64,000 bases of DNA from the NCBI GenBank assembly GCA_903840355.1, contig CAIMFJ010000005.1, positions 372,001 through 436,000 of the forward strand, in the 5' to 3' direction. This DNA is from an uncultured Opitutia bacterium (GTDB lineage Bacteria > Verrucomicrobiota > Verrucomicrobiia > Opitutales > UBA953). The position numbers and the translations under genes are program-made. The notes beneath the pieces were generated by a model. The model was not told where the DNA came from. It was given only the letters and a program-made list of their open reading frames with translations, and searched no databases. Positions 45,953 through 54,234 of this stretch are shown here, piece by piece; positions within the stretch are counted from its first letter, which is position 1, and every line of letters starts with the position of its first letter.

Positions 45953-47965
45953 ATGTATCGTTCGTTGCTTTGCCTGTCTTTGCTCTCCCTCAGCCTCTGG
46001 GCTGATGGACCCAAAGATAACTTACCTGATGCCGTCCGACCGATTCCGCCTCCAGGCATGCCGGTACCGGAGTCGGAAAAGAAAATCATGCAACAAGGTC
46101 TAAGCGAACTTCGGGTGGCGATTGATAACGCTACGAAAGCCCAAGCCAAGAATCCCCGCTTAGAGGAATTACTTCCTGACATTGAGATTTACTACAAAGC
46201 CGTCGATTGGGCGATGCGCTACAACGAGTTCTATAAGAACACGGAATTTAAAACTGCCAGTGAACTCATCCTTGAAGGCAAAGCCCGTGCGTCCGCTTTC
46301 TACCACGGTGATCACCCTTGGACGGAACAAAAGGGCTTAGTCTTGCGAGCATACCGTTCCCGCATTGATGGCTCCATCCAACCTTACGGCATGGTCATTC
46401 CCGAGAACTACAGTGGAGCTCCGATGCGACTCGACTTTTGGTGTCACGGGCGCGGCGAAAACCTGAGTGAACTCGCTTTCGCCCAAGATCGTCGCAAGAA
46501 TATCGGCCAAATCCCGGCCAATAACCGCTTAGTACTCCATCCTTACGGACGGTACTGCTGTGCCAATAAATTCGCCGGAGAAATTGATCTTTGGGAAGCT
46601 TACGAGCACGCCCGCAAATCTTATGCCATCGACGAGGATCGGCTCTTTATTCGTGGCTTCTCCATGGGAGGCGCCGCCGTCTGGCAATTCGGAGCTCACT
46701 ACACCGACCGCTGGTGTGCGATTAACCCTGGGGCCGGTTTCGCCGAGACGCCCCACTTCCTAAACATCTTCCAAGCGGAGGATCTTTCCAAGATTCCAAC
46801 CTGGCAGCAAACGCTCTGGTCTTGGTATAACGCCACCGACGTTGCGGTTAACTTCTCGAACGCTCCCACCATCGCTTACAGCGGCGAAATCGATAAACAA
46901 AAGCAAGCGGCGGACATCATGGCGAAGCAGTTACGCGCTGAAAACATCGAACTGGTTCATATTATTGGCCCCCAAACCGCCCATAAAATCCATCCTGACT
47001 CCATGGCTGAAATCGAACGTCGTCTAGACTCGATTGCGACCATTGGTCGCGACCGCACGCCGCGCGAAGTTAGTTTTGCGACTTATTTTCTTCGCTACAA
47101 CCGGATGCATTGGGTCGAAATTAATCGTCTCTTCACGCATTGGGAACAGTCGCGCATTCAAGCAGCGGTCGACAGCGAAAACCTCGTAAGCGTCAAAACT
47201 GTCAATATCGCGGCTTTCACCTTAGACATGACGTCAGGGCATTCGCCCTTATCCCAACATGGGAAAGTAACCGTTCGCATCGACGGGCAAGACCTCGATG
47301 CCCCACGTCCCGCCTCAGATCGCTCCTGGACGGTACACTTCACGCGCAACAACCCGAACGGCAAATGGACCTTGGTGAAAGAATTTACCGATGTAGGTTC
47401 AAAACAACACGGTCTGTCTGGACCGATTGACGATGCATTCATGGATGCTTTCTTGTTTGTTTCGCCCACTGGCAAACCCCTGTTTGAAAAATCGGGAGCC
47501 TGGGTGAAGTCTGAACTCGAACGCGCTAACTGGGAATGGCGCCGTCAATTCCGCGGTTTTGCCCCGATTAAACCTGATCGCGACATTACCGATGCGGACA
47601 TCGCTAAAAATAATTTAGTCCTCTGGGGTGACCCCCAGAGCAACGCAATCTTGGCTAAAATCATCAACAAACTCCCCATCAAGTGGAATGGCACTCAGTT
47701 AGTCGTTAACGAGAAAGCGTATAGTCCGGAAGATCACCTGCCCGTGATGATTTTCCCTAATCCGTTAAACCCCCAAAAGTACGTCGTGCTGAATAGCAGT
47801 TTCACTTATCGAGAATACGACTACCTGAACAACGCCCGCCAAGTGCCTAAACTCCCTGACTGGGCCGTGATTAATTTAAAGACCCCTGCCAACAGCCAAG
47901 CCCCTGGAGGGATTGATGAAGCTGGATTCTTCAACGAAAGCTGGAATTTTAACCCCAACCGCTAA
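45953..47965 (+). CDS. Exported alpha/beta hydrolase, prolyl-oligopeptidase-like
   Basis: A 670-residue secreted hydrolase. Signal peptide 1-17 (LCLSLLSLSLWADG), a helical N-terminal segment, then an alpha/beta hydrolase fold: LDFWCHGRGENLSELAF (oxyanion region), ANNRLVLHPYGRYCCANKF, DRLFIRGFSMGGAAVWQFG with nucleophile Ser237, TIAYSGEIDKQKQAADIM with a candidate acid residue and PQTAHKIHP with the His. The about 300 residues after it include a beta-rich part (VKTVNIAAFTLDMTSGHS, VTVRIDGQDLD) and end in KLPDWAVINLKTPANSQAPGG. Families of this layout in PVC bacteria are annotated as peptidase S9-like but probably act on esters or glycans. Overlap-free in the operon, 6 bp after the giant fusion gene. 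Confidence 0.78.
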   Translation: MYRSLLCLSLLSLSLWADGPKDNLPDAVRPIPPPGMPVPESEKKIMQQGLSELRVAIDNATKAQAKNPRLEELLPDIEIYYKAVDWAMRYNEFYKNTEFKTASELILEGKARASAFYHGDHPWTEQKGLVLRAYRSRIDGSIQPYGMVIPENYSGAPMRLDFWCHGRGENLSELAFAQDRRKNIGQIPANNRLVLHPYGRYCCANKFAGEIDLWEAYEHARKSYAIDEDRLFIRGFSMGGAAVWQFGAHYTDRWCAINPGAGFAETPHFLNIFQAEDLSKIPTWQQTLWSWYNATDVAVNFSNAPTIAYSGEIDKQKQAADIMAKQLRAENIELVHIIGPQTAHKIHPDSMAEIERRLDSIATIGRDRTPREVSFATYFLRYNRMHWVEINRLFTHWEQSRIQAAVDSENLVSVKTVNIAAFTLDMTSGHSPLSQHGKVTVRIDGQDLDAPRPASDRSWTVHFTRNNPNGKWTLVKEFTDVGSKQHGLSGPIDDAFMDAFLFVSPTGKPLFEKSGAWVKSELERANWEWRRQFRGFAPIKPDRDITDADIAKNNLVLWGDPQSNAILAKIINKLPIKWNGTQLVVNEKAYSPEDHLPVMIFPNPLNPQKYVVLNSSFTYREYDYLNNARQVPKLPDWAVINLKTPANSQAPGGIDEAGFFNESWNFNPNR

Positions 47966-47972
47966 AACTTTT

Positions 47973-49754
47973 ATGCCGATTATTTCGGAGCAAAATTTAC
48001 GCGATGATTACGATGTCATCGTCGTGGGTTCAGGGGCAGGGGGAGGGCAATCCGCCTTCACCTTAACCATGGCCGGAGTCAAAGTGCTCATGCTGGAATC
48101 GGGTCGAAACTATGACCCGCTCACCGAGACAGCAATGTTCCAAACTCCCGACCAAATGCCGCTGCGTGGCATTTCTACGGTCGAGAAGCCTTTTGGCTTT
48201 GCGGATGCGACCGTTAACGGTGGTTGGCAAGTTCCCGACGAACCCTACACCCAAGCCAATAACAAGCCCGAAGAGCGTTTTTGGTGGTGGCGGGCACGCA
48301 TGTTGGGGGGGCGTACTAATCACTGGGGTCGTATTTCGCTGCGCAACGGTCCTTACGACTTCAAACCATACTCACGCGATGGTTTGGGCTTCGATTGGCC
48401 CATCGCTTACGAAGACGTGACTCCTTATTACGACAAAGTTGAATTACTCGTGGGCGTCTACGGTTCCAATGAAGGTCTCGAAAACACGCCCGACTCGCCG
48501 AACAACACGTTGCTGCCTCCGCCCAAAGCCCGCGCCGGTGAACTTTATTTTAAAAAGCATGTAACACCATTGGGGATTCCCGTGATTCCAATTCACCGGG
48601 CCGTGCTCAGCACGCGCCAAGATCACACTACCATTCCTCAACGCCTCTTCCCGCAAAATCCCACCGCTCAAAAATTAACGGCGGAGTCGATGAAAGCCCG
48701 CGCCGCTTGTTTCTGGGCCACGGATTGCGGACGCGGTTGCAACATTCGCGCTAACTATCAGTCGACCACGGTTCATTTGCCTCCAGCATTAGCCTCTGGC
48801 AATCTTGACATCTTACCCAATGCCCATGCCCGAGAAGTGGTACTTAACGAGCAAGGCAAAGCGACGGGTGTCACTTACATCGACAAAACAACTGGCAAGG
48901 AACGCACCGTCAAAGCCCGGGCAGTCATTTTAGCCGCTAGTTCAGGCGAGACGGCCCGCATTCTGCTCAACTCTAAGAGTGCGAAGCACCCTGATGGCAT
49001 CGCCAATTCCAGTGGACTCGTCGGCAAGTACATCATGGACACCGTCGGGGCGGGCCTCGGCGGACGCGTTCCGGCGTTCGAAGGCTTGCCGCTGCACAAT
49101 GAAGATGGTGCCGGTGGCCACGTCTACGTTCCTTGGTGGCTCTACCAACAGCAACACGCTGGTAAACTCGATTTTGCCCGCGGTTATCACATTGAATTTT
49201 CTACCGGACGTCATGCCCCGAACCTCGGAGTCGCGGGCCCTGCTGGCCCCGGCTATGGCTCCAAGTTTAAAGAAGAACTACGCCGCACCTATGGTTCCTT
49301 CATCGGTTTCTCCGGACGTGGTGAAATGATTCCGAACAAAGATTCCTACTGCGAATTAGATCCCGAGGTAAAAGACAAGTGGGGAATCCCAGTGCTTAAA
49401 TTCCACTGGAAGTGGTCGAGCCATGAGATCAATCAAGCCGCTCACATGCAAAAGACCTTTGCTGCTATGATTGAGGCGGCGGGCGGCATACCCAACCGTG
49501 TTGAAACGGGGGAAAAAGCCATTAAGCCCGGTGGCTTCATCATCCACGAAGTCGGGGGTGGTATCATGGGAGCAGATAAAAATAAATCCGTCACCAATCG
49601 CTGGAATCAATGCTGGGACGTCCCGAACCTTTTACTCAACGACGGTTCGGCCTTCTGCAGTAATGCCGATAAAAATCCGACGCTGACCATCATGGCCCTC
49701 GCCTGGCGGGCCTGCGATCACTTGATCGAAGAAATGCGCCAAGGAAACCTTTAA
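47973..49754 (+). CDS. GMC-family FAD oxidoreductase (glucoside/gluconate dehydrogenase large subunit-like)
   Basis: A 593-residue FAD oxidoreductase from ATG 47973; an earlier in-frame ATG (47913) would overlap the previous gene by 53 bp. The FAD-binding GSGAGGGQSAFTLTMAG (19-35) and LESGR are followed by MLGGRTNHWGRISLRNGPYDF (GMC signature region), DCGRGCNIRANYQS, RAVILAASSGETARILLNS, and a C-terminal GMC_oxred_C domain with SAFCSNADKNPTLTIMALAWRACDHL. It resembles the large subunits of gluconate-2-dehydrogenase and glucoside-3-dehydrogenase, which need a subunit-3 partner and a c-haem acceptor. Such a subunit is the next gene, 7 bp downstream. No signal peptide of its own, so it may be exported by riding with its Tat-signal partner. 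Confidence 0.9.
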   Translation: MPIISEQNLRDDYDVIVVGSGAGGGQSAFTLTMAGVKVLMLESGRNYDPLTETAMFQTPDQMPLRGISTVEKPFGFADATVNGGWQVPDEPYTQANNKPEERFWWWRARMLGGRTNHWGRISLRNGPYDFKPYSRDGLGFDWPIAYEDVTPYYDKVELLVGVYGSNEGLENTPDSPNNTLLPPPKARAGELYFKKHVTPLGIPVIPIHRAVLSTRQDHTTIPQRLFPQNPTAQKLTAESMKARAACFWATDCGRGCNIRANYQSTTVHLPPALASGNLDILPNAHAREVVLNEQGKATGVTYIDKTTGKERTVKARAVILAASSGETARILLNSKSAKHPDGIANSSGLVGKYIMDTVGAGLGGRVPAFEGLPLHNEDGAGGHVYVPWWLYQQQHAGKLDFARGYHIEFSTGRHAPNLGVAGPAGPGYGSKFKEELRRTYGSFIGFSGRGEMIPNKDSYCELDPEVKDKWGIPVLKFHWKWSSHEINQAAHMQKTFAAMIEAAGGIPNRVETGEKAIKPGGFIIHEVGGGIMGADKNKSVTNRWNQCWDVPNLLLNDGSAFCSNADKNPTLTIMALAWRACDHLIEEMRQGNL

Positions 49755-49761
49755 TCCGACC

Positions 49762-50433
49762 ATGTCCGACTTTAACCCTGAACCTGTGAACCGTCTGCCT
49801 CGTCGCGAAGCCCTCAAGTGGCTCGCGACGGCGGCGGCGGGTCTTAGCCTAGCCCAGCTCGATGCGGCCTCCCCCACGATTCCCCCGAGTGGCACCCCTC
49901 CGTTTGCTCCTCATGGTAAACGCATTGGGGCTGATCCCGTCTTAAATAAAACCTATCACCCCGGCGAGCTGTGGCCGCTTTCGTTCACCGTAGAACAACG
50001 TGCCGCCGCGGCGGCACTGGCTGACCTGATTACTCCACCTGAAAAAGGAGACTTACCGCCTTCGGCCCTGGGCGTGCCAGATTTTATCGATGAATGGATT
50101 AGTTCGTACTACGATGAAACCATCAAAGACCGCCCGATTATTTTAGAAGGCTTAACCTGGATCGACCAAGAGAGTCAGCGTCGTTACCAAAAAGTTTTCG
50201 CCCAACTTAGCCTCGAACAACAAAGTGCGATTGCCGATGACATCTGCGGCGTGAAACCCGTGAAGAAAGAACTGCGGCCGCAAGAAAACTTCTTCAAACG
50301 CTTCCGCCACCTCGCAGCAGGGGGTTATTTCACGACCCCGCAAGGCATGCGCGACCTCGGCTATCGCGGTAATCGACCCAGTGCGACCTTTGAGGGGCCG
50401 ACCCCAGAAGCCCTCCGCCACCTCGGCTTATAA
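49762..50433 (+). CDS. Gluconate-2-dehydrogenase subunit-3-like protein with Tat signal
   Basis: A 223-residue small subunit. A twin-arginine signal LPRREALKWLATAAAGLSLA (Arg14-Arg15) is followed by the gluconate_2-dh3 domain: FTVEQRAAAAALADLITPPEKGDLPPSALGVPDFIDEWIS and later RYQKVFAQLSLEQQSAIADDICG. In known systems it escorts the signal-less GMC subunit through the Tat pathway and is needed for activity. Its place directly after the GMC gene fits that hitchhiker model. The stop meets the convergent PL9 lyase stop with a 1-bp gap. Confidence 0.9.
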   Translation: MSDFNPEPVNRLPRREALKWLATAAAGLSLAQLDAASPTIPPSGTPPFAPHGKRIGADPVLNKTYHPGELWPLSFTVEQRAAAAALADLITPPEKGDLPPSALGVPDFIDEWISSYYDETIKDRPIILEGLTWIDQESQRRYQKVFAQLSLEQQSAIADDICGVKPVKKELRPQENFFKRFRHLAAGGYFTTPQGMRDLGYRGNRPSATFEGPTPEALRHLGL

Positions 50434-50434
50434 T

Positions 50435-51709
50435 TTACTTAGCAGCCGGGAAAGCGGTGTAACCCAATTCCCCGAGCTTATCGGTGGCCTTGGGTTGCAG
50501 GAACCCGGTCTTGGGTAAACTGCCATCAGGGGCGCGTGGCCCAGTCAGCAAAGCTTCGTCTACGTTCACAAACATGTCTTCCGTCAGCTTTAGCCCTAGG
50601 CTAAAGCTGTTGGGCTTGCCGTTGATATCATCAGCCAGATGGGTGACCAAACGGCCCTTAAAAGCCAAATTATACATAATCACGTGACCAGCCCCTTCAA
50701 TGTCCTTCGCATTATCAGGGGTACGCTCTAAGAAGTTAAAATTAGTACCATTCCCGGTCGCCGAATTATAAAACCAATCGCCCCCCCCCAGGTGGTGGTT
50801 GGCATAGAAGCCGCTGGCTTTATTGCGGACCGCTAAGCAACCGCGGACGATGTGACGGGGGACCACTTTGGGCAAACGCTCTACGGGGGTCGCACCGTAG
50901 CCACCGGCTTTAAAACCATTACCGTCCCCTAACTTTTCGAATTTCGTACCGTAGCCATTATACATGGCCCAGCATTGCTCAAACACCACGACCTCTTGAG
51001 CGGAGATGCAATCGTAGCCGTCATCGCTATTGAACCACGCACGGCAGCCGCGGAAGACATTGTCAATCGAACCTCGCGTCGGGTGACAGCCAAAACCGTC
51101 TACATTACCCCCGCGGTGATCTTCCGACGTGTAGTCGTAATTATTATAAGCGTCGCAATTAAGGAATAAATTATGAGCCCCGCTTAAGGCGTAAATCCCG
51201 ATGGCTTGGCTATCATGTAAACTCAGTCGCTCAAAAATATTATGACTCCCGTGATTCTCCACCGAACACGATTGCCCATGCCCCATGAAATTGACTTGGA
51301 CACCAATCACTTCGAAGCCGCGGAAGTGCAACCAAGAGCCCATTACTTGAAAGGCGTTGATACGGACGTCGGGCGTCTTGATAGCGGAAAAGTCAAAAAC
51401 GGGGTGTTCATCTTTGTAAGCCCAATAACGAATGGGGGCTTCGGCCGTACCGCTCTTATTGAAATAATATAAATAAATCCAAATGCGCTCCGCCCGTGCT
51501 AACTGGGTTGCGGGGATTTTATAGACCCCCCCGCGCAGCCAGACCGTGTCCCCCGGGTTAGCCAGTTCCTGGGCCTTCTGTAGCCCCGCCAAGGGCTTTT
51601 CCAGGGTGCCTGCGGCAGCATCATCCCCATTAGGGGCAACAAAGATCTCTTTGGCCTGCAAGCAGGGCAGGAAAGCCGAAAAAAACCACAGCAGGCAAAT
51701 ACGGTGCAT
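50435..51709 (-). CDS. Exported pectate lyase-like protein, polysaccharide lyase family 9
   Basis: A 424-residue secreted right-handed beta-helix. Signal peptide 1-19, then KEIFVAPNGDDAAAGTLEKPLAGLQKA and GDTVWLRGGVYKI, the usual start of these lyases. The residue pattern fits PL9 pectate lyases such as Dickeya PelL: Asp204 (GNVDGFG), then Asp229-Asp230-x2-Asp233 (NSDDGYD) as calcium ligands and Lys267 (GNGFKAGG) as the catalytic base; in PelL as I recall these are Asp209, 233, 234, 237 and Lys273, with nearly the same spacing. It would cleave polygalacturonate by beta-elimination. A run of nine G bases on the coding strand (50781-50789) encodes LGGGD. It follows the Tm-1-like gene on the same strand (37-bp gap). 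Confidence 0.85.
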   Translation of the reverse strand: MHRICLLWFFSAFLPCLQAKEIFVAPNGDDAAAGTLEKPLAGLQKAQELANPGDTVWLRGGVYKIPATQLARAERIWIYLYYFNKSGTAEAPIRYWAYKDEHPVFDFSAIKTPDVRINAFQVMGSWLHFRGFEVIGVQVNFMGHGQSCSVENHGSHNIFERLSLHDSQAIGIYALSGAHNLFLNCDAYNNYDYTSEDHRGGNVDGFGCHPTRGSIDNVFRGCRAWFNSDDGYDCISAQEVVVFEQCWAMYNGYGTKFEKLGDGNGFKAGGYGATPVERLPKVVPRHIVRGCLAVRNKASGFYANHHLGGGDWFYNSATGNGTNFNFLERTPDNAKDIEGAGHVIMYNLAFKGRLVTHLADDINGKPNSFSLGLKLTEDMFVNVDEALLTGPRAPDGSLPKTGFLQPKATDKLGELGYTAFPAAK

Positions 51710-51746
51710 GACTTAACGGAGTCGGCTTAATGAAAGAAATCAACCT

Positions 51747-52952
51747 TTACCGCTGGGCCTGCATCAAACCGATGAGTTTACGGGCACAGGCTTGGGCAAA
51801 CTCGGGCTGGTTAATTTCTAGGTCAAACTCCTCCACCGGCAACTTGGTCTCGGCTTTCAGTGTGCTAAACAACGCTTCATCCGCCGCGGCATCATGGAAG
51901 GGCTGGCCAGGGGCACTAATGACACTAATCGCTCGACGGGGAATCATTAAAGCGGCCGGCGCGGTGTAGCGGTTAATTTTTTCGGCGATGATTTTGCCTA
52001 ATTGCTGAGACTCCGCCACGCTGGTGCGCATCAACGTTATTTGGGGATTATGCTGATAGAATAAACGTCCCGCAAAGCGTTCGGGCACCGAGGCACGTTC
52101 CCCAAAGTTCACCATATCAAGGCAGCCTGGGGCAATCACAGCGGGGACCCGGGCTTTAGCCACGGCATCCAATCGTTCCGGGCCAGCGGTGAGGACTCCG
52201 CCCACTAATTCATCCGCCCATTCCGTTGTGGTGACATCCAAGACACCTGCGACGATGCCACTTTCAATGATACTTTCCATGATCCGACCCCCGGCGCCCG
52301 TAGCGGCAAAAACTAAAACTTCGTAACCCGCGGCTTCCAAAACTTTCTTTGCTTCTGAAATACAAGCAGTTGTATTGCCGAACATACTCGCCACGACCAA
52401 GGGCTTGGCCGCACCCAAGACTGGCTCACTTTCAACCATGCCACAAATCGCCCCTGCGGCCCGGGTAAAAATCACACGAGAGAGCCGATTCAAACCAGCG
52501 ACATCGGCAATACTTGGCATCATCGTGATATCCTTGGTCCCGAGGTAGGGTGCCACGTTGCCAGCCGCGAGGGTTGAGACCATCAATTTGGGAAAACCTA
52601 AGGGGAGGGCCCGCATCGCGGCCGTGGCAATCGCCGTTCCGCCACCACCACCCAATGAAATCACCCCTTGAATTTTACCTTCAGCGACTAACTTAGCTAA
52701 AAGTCGCGGGGCGGCCTGCGTCATGGCAATGACACACTCTCCGCGGTCTTTTTTGGCCATGAGTTTGGCCAAATCGAGACCGGCAGTTGCCGCGACTTCT
52801 TCGCGGGTAACGGCGGGTACTACGGTAGGTGGCCCAACTGTGCCCACATCAATCAATAAAGCCTGATGTCCACGTTGCTGAATTAACGCCGCCAGAAAAG
52901 CGTGCTCTTCACCCTTGGAATCCAGAGTGCCTAGAACTGCAATCGTGGCCAT
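51747..52952 (-). CDS. Tm-1-like ATP-binding protein (UPF0261)
   Basis: A 401-residue cytoplasmic protein of the UPF0261/Tm-1-like family: IAVLGTLDSKGEEHAFLAAL, QGVISLGGGGGTAIATAAMRALPLGFPKLMVST, YLGTKDITMMPSIADVAGLNRLSRVIF, ASMFGNTTACISEAKKVLE, VFAATGAGGRIMESIIESG, DVTTTEWADELVGGVL and PAVIAPGCLDMVNFGE. In tomato Tm-1 the same domain binds ATP and blocks tobamovirus replication proteins, but the bacterial function is unknown. It lies 13 bp downstream of the TIM-barrel gene, and the two together equal the two halves of plant Tm-1. The pectate lyase gene follows. Confidence 0.88.
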   Translation of the reverse strand: MATIAVLGTLDSKGEEHAFLAALIQQRGHQALLIDVGTVGPPTVVPAVTREEVAATAGLDLAKLMAKKDRGECVIAMTQAAPRLLAKLVAEGKIQGVISLGGGGGTAIATAAMRALPLGFPKLMVSTLAAGNVAPYLGTKDITMMPSIADVAGLNRLSRVIFTRAAGAICGMVESEPVLGAAKPLVVASMFGNTTACISEAKKVLEAAGYEVLVFAATGAGGRIMESIIESGIVAGVLDVTTTEWADELVGGVLTAGPERLDAVAKARVPAVIAPGCLDMVNFGERASVPERFAGRLFYQHNPQITLMRTSVAESQQLGKIIAEKINRYTAPAALMIPRRAISVISAPGQPFHDAAADEALFSTLKAETKLPVEEFDLEINQPEFAQACARKLIGLMQAQR

Positions 52953-52965
52953 AACAAGATCTCGT

Positions 52966-53838
52966 TTAGAAGAATTTCCGCTTCACCGGAATCTGTTTAA
53001 AGCGGCGCGTCAGATCCGTGAGTGATTGCTCTACGGCCATCCGCTCTAAACTCGAAGCTCCCACGAAACCATCGGTGTCCGTGTGTTCGTTGATATAAGC
53101 GGCATCTTCAGGCGTGTTGATCGGGCCACCGTGACTGAGATAAATCATATCGGAACGCACCGACTTAGCCGCATCGATGATAGCTTGGGTCTGCTTCGCC
53201 GCCTCGGCCAACGACATCGTGGCATTGGTTACGCCAATAGAGCCGCCTACCGTAGTACCTACGTGAGCAATGATGACATCCGCCCCCGCCTTCGCCATCG
53301 CTTGGGCTTCCGCGGGCGAACCGACGTAAACAATGGTGAAGAGATCCATCTTTCGGGCCAGGGCCACCGTCTCAAATTCCTTCTGCACGCTCATACCCGT
53401 TTCTTCAAGAATCTGGCGAAACTTACCATCAATGATGGTGTGGGTCGGGAAATTGTTAATCCCGCTAAAGCCCATGTCTTTAACTTTACCGAGCCAGTGC
53501 CACATCCGCCGGCGAGGGTCGGTAGCATGGACCCCGCAAATCACGGGAATCTCTTCGACTACAGGCAGCACCTCATACTCCCCAATCTCCATCGCCACGG
53601 CATTAGCATCGCCATAAGCCATCATCCCGGCCGTCGAGCCGTGGCCAGCCATCCGGAAACGTCCGGAATTATACACAATCACCAAATCCGCCCCGCCGCG
53701 TTCAATAAATTTCGCACTGATGCCGGTGCCAGCACCGGCCGCAATAATGGGCTGCCCCTTCGAGATCGTGTTCCGCAGGCGCTCAATCACTTCGGTGCGC
53801 GTGTAAGGGTTACCTTTTCCAGTCCAGGGGTTTGGCAT
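52966..53838 (-). CDS. PEP-hydrolase-family TIM-barrel protein
   Basis: A 290-residue TIM-barrel of the phosphoenolpyruvate hydrolase-like family (Pfam PEP_hydrolase). Family segments are RTEVIERLRNTISKGQPIIAAGAGTGISAKFIERGGADLVIVYNSGRFRMAGHG in parts, EIPVICGVHATDPRRRM, GFSGINNFPT, AGADVIIAHVGTTVGGSIG, and YLSHGGPINTPEDAAYI. ATG 53838 is taken as the start; a TTG lies six codons upstream. It is the first gene of a unit with the Tm-1-like and pectate lyase genes, divergent from the Dabb gene. The reaction in bacteria is not established. Confidence 0.87.
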   Translation of the reverse strand: MPNPWTGKGNPYTRTEVIERLRNTISKGQPIIAAGAGTGISAKFIERGGADLVIVYNSGRFRMAGHGSTAGMMAYGDANAVAMEIGEYEVLPVVEEIPVICGVHATDPRRRMWHWLGKVKDMGFSGINNFPTHTIIDGKFRQILEETGMSVQKEFETVALARKMDLFTIVYVGSPAEAQAMAKAGADVIIAHVGTTVGGSIGVTNATMSLAEAAKQTQAIIDAAKSVRSDMIYLSHGGPINTPEDAAYINEHTDTDGFVGASSLERMAVEQSLTDLTRRFKQIPVKRKFF

Positions 53839-53866
53839 AGTGAACTTAAACTTCAATAATTAGGGC

Positions 53867-53910
53867 AGTGGGGCAACCCCGAAAATCGGGCACTTGGGCT
53901 TGCCCCGAGG
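53867..53910 (+). promoter_or_regulatory. Structured leader upstream of the Dabb gene
   Basis: Nested inverted repeats in the 99-bp divergent gap: GGGGCA (53870-53875) pairs with TGCCCC (53901-53906), and inside it CCCGA (53878-53882) pairs with TCGGG (53886-53890) with a 3-base AAA loop. The stack lies 32 bp before the Dabb ATG. It may be a leader RNA structure or an operator; it matches no riboswitch known to me. Confidence 0.4.
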
Positions 53911-53937
53911 GTCCTTATCGCAGATATAAAAACTACT

Positions 53938-54234
53938 ATGGTCTATCACTACGGTACCTTTGTTTTCAAAAAAGGCATCACCCCAGCACAGATTAACCAT
54001 TGCTTTGCGGAGATGAAGGGCATGGTCGGCAAAATTCCCGGACTCCTTTCGATGCAACACGGCAGCTATCAAAGCCCCGAAGGCCTTAACGACGGCTTTA
54101 CCCACGGGTTTGTGATGACCTTTGATACTCCACAAAGTCGCGACGCCTACCTGCCACACCCTGAACACGAACGCGTCAAAGACATCGTCGTACCCAACCT
54201 CGAGCGCGTGTTAGTCTTTGATTTTACGGTTTAA
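53938..54234 (+). CDS. Dabb-domain (stress-responsive alpha/beta barrel) protein
   Basis: A 98-residue single-domain protein of the Dabb/A-B barrel dimeric family: an N-terminal strand MVYHYGTFVFKKGITPAQ, helix FAEMKGMVGKIPGLLS, QHGSYQSPEGLNDGFTHGFVMTFDTPQSRDAYLPHPEH and the final strand LERVLVFDFTV. Members are small dimers, some catalytic, many of unknown role, and are common next to sugar-catabolic genes. The structured leader lies upstream. The 3' end overlaps the convergent CLC gene by 11 bp. Confidence 0.85.
   Translation: MVYHYGTFVFKKGITPAQINHCFAEMKGMVGKIPGLLSMQHGSYQSPEGLNDGFTHGFVMTFDTPQSRDAYLPHPEHERVKDIVVPNLERVLVFDFTV

Noticed and set aside
47913-47972. Earlier ATG for the GMC oxidoreductase
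   Set aside because: It would overlap the preceding gene by 53 bp and the added residues do not fit the family; ATG 47973 gives the usual N-terminus.
53083-53859. 258-codon open frame on the plus strand opposite the TIM-barrel gene
   Set aside because: It mirrors the minus-strand gene, shows no family motif and has an Arg/His-rich composition typical of an antisense shadow.
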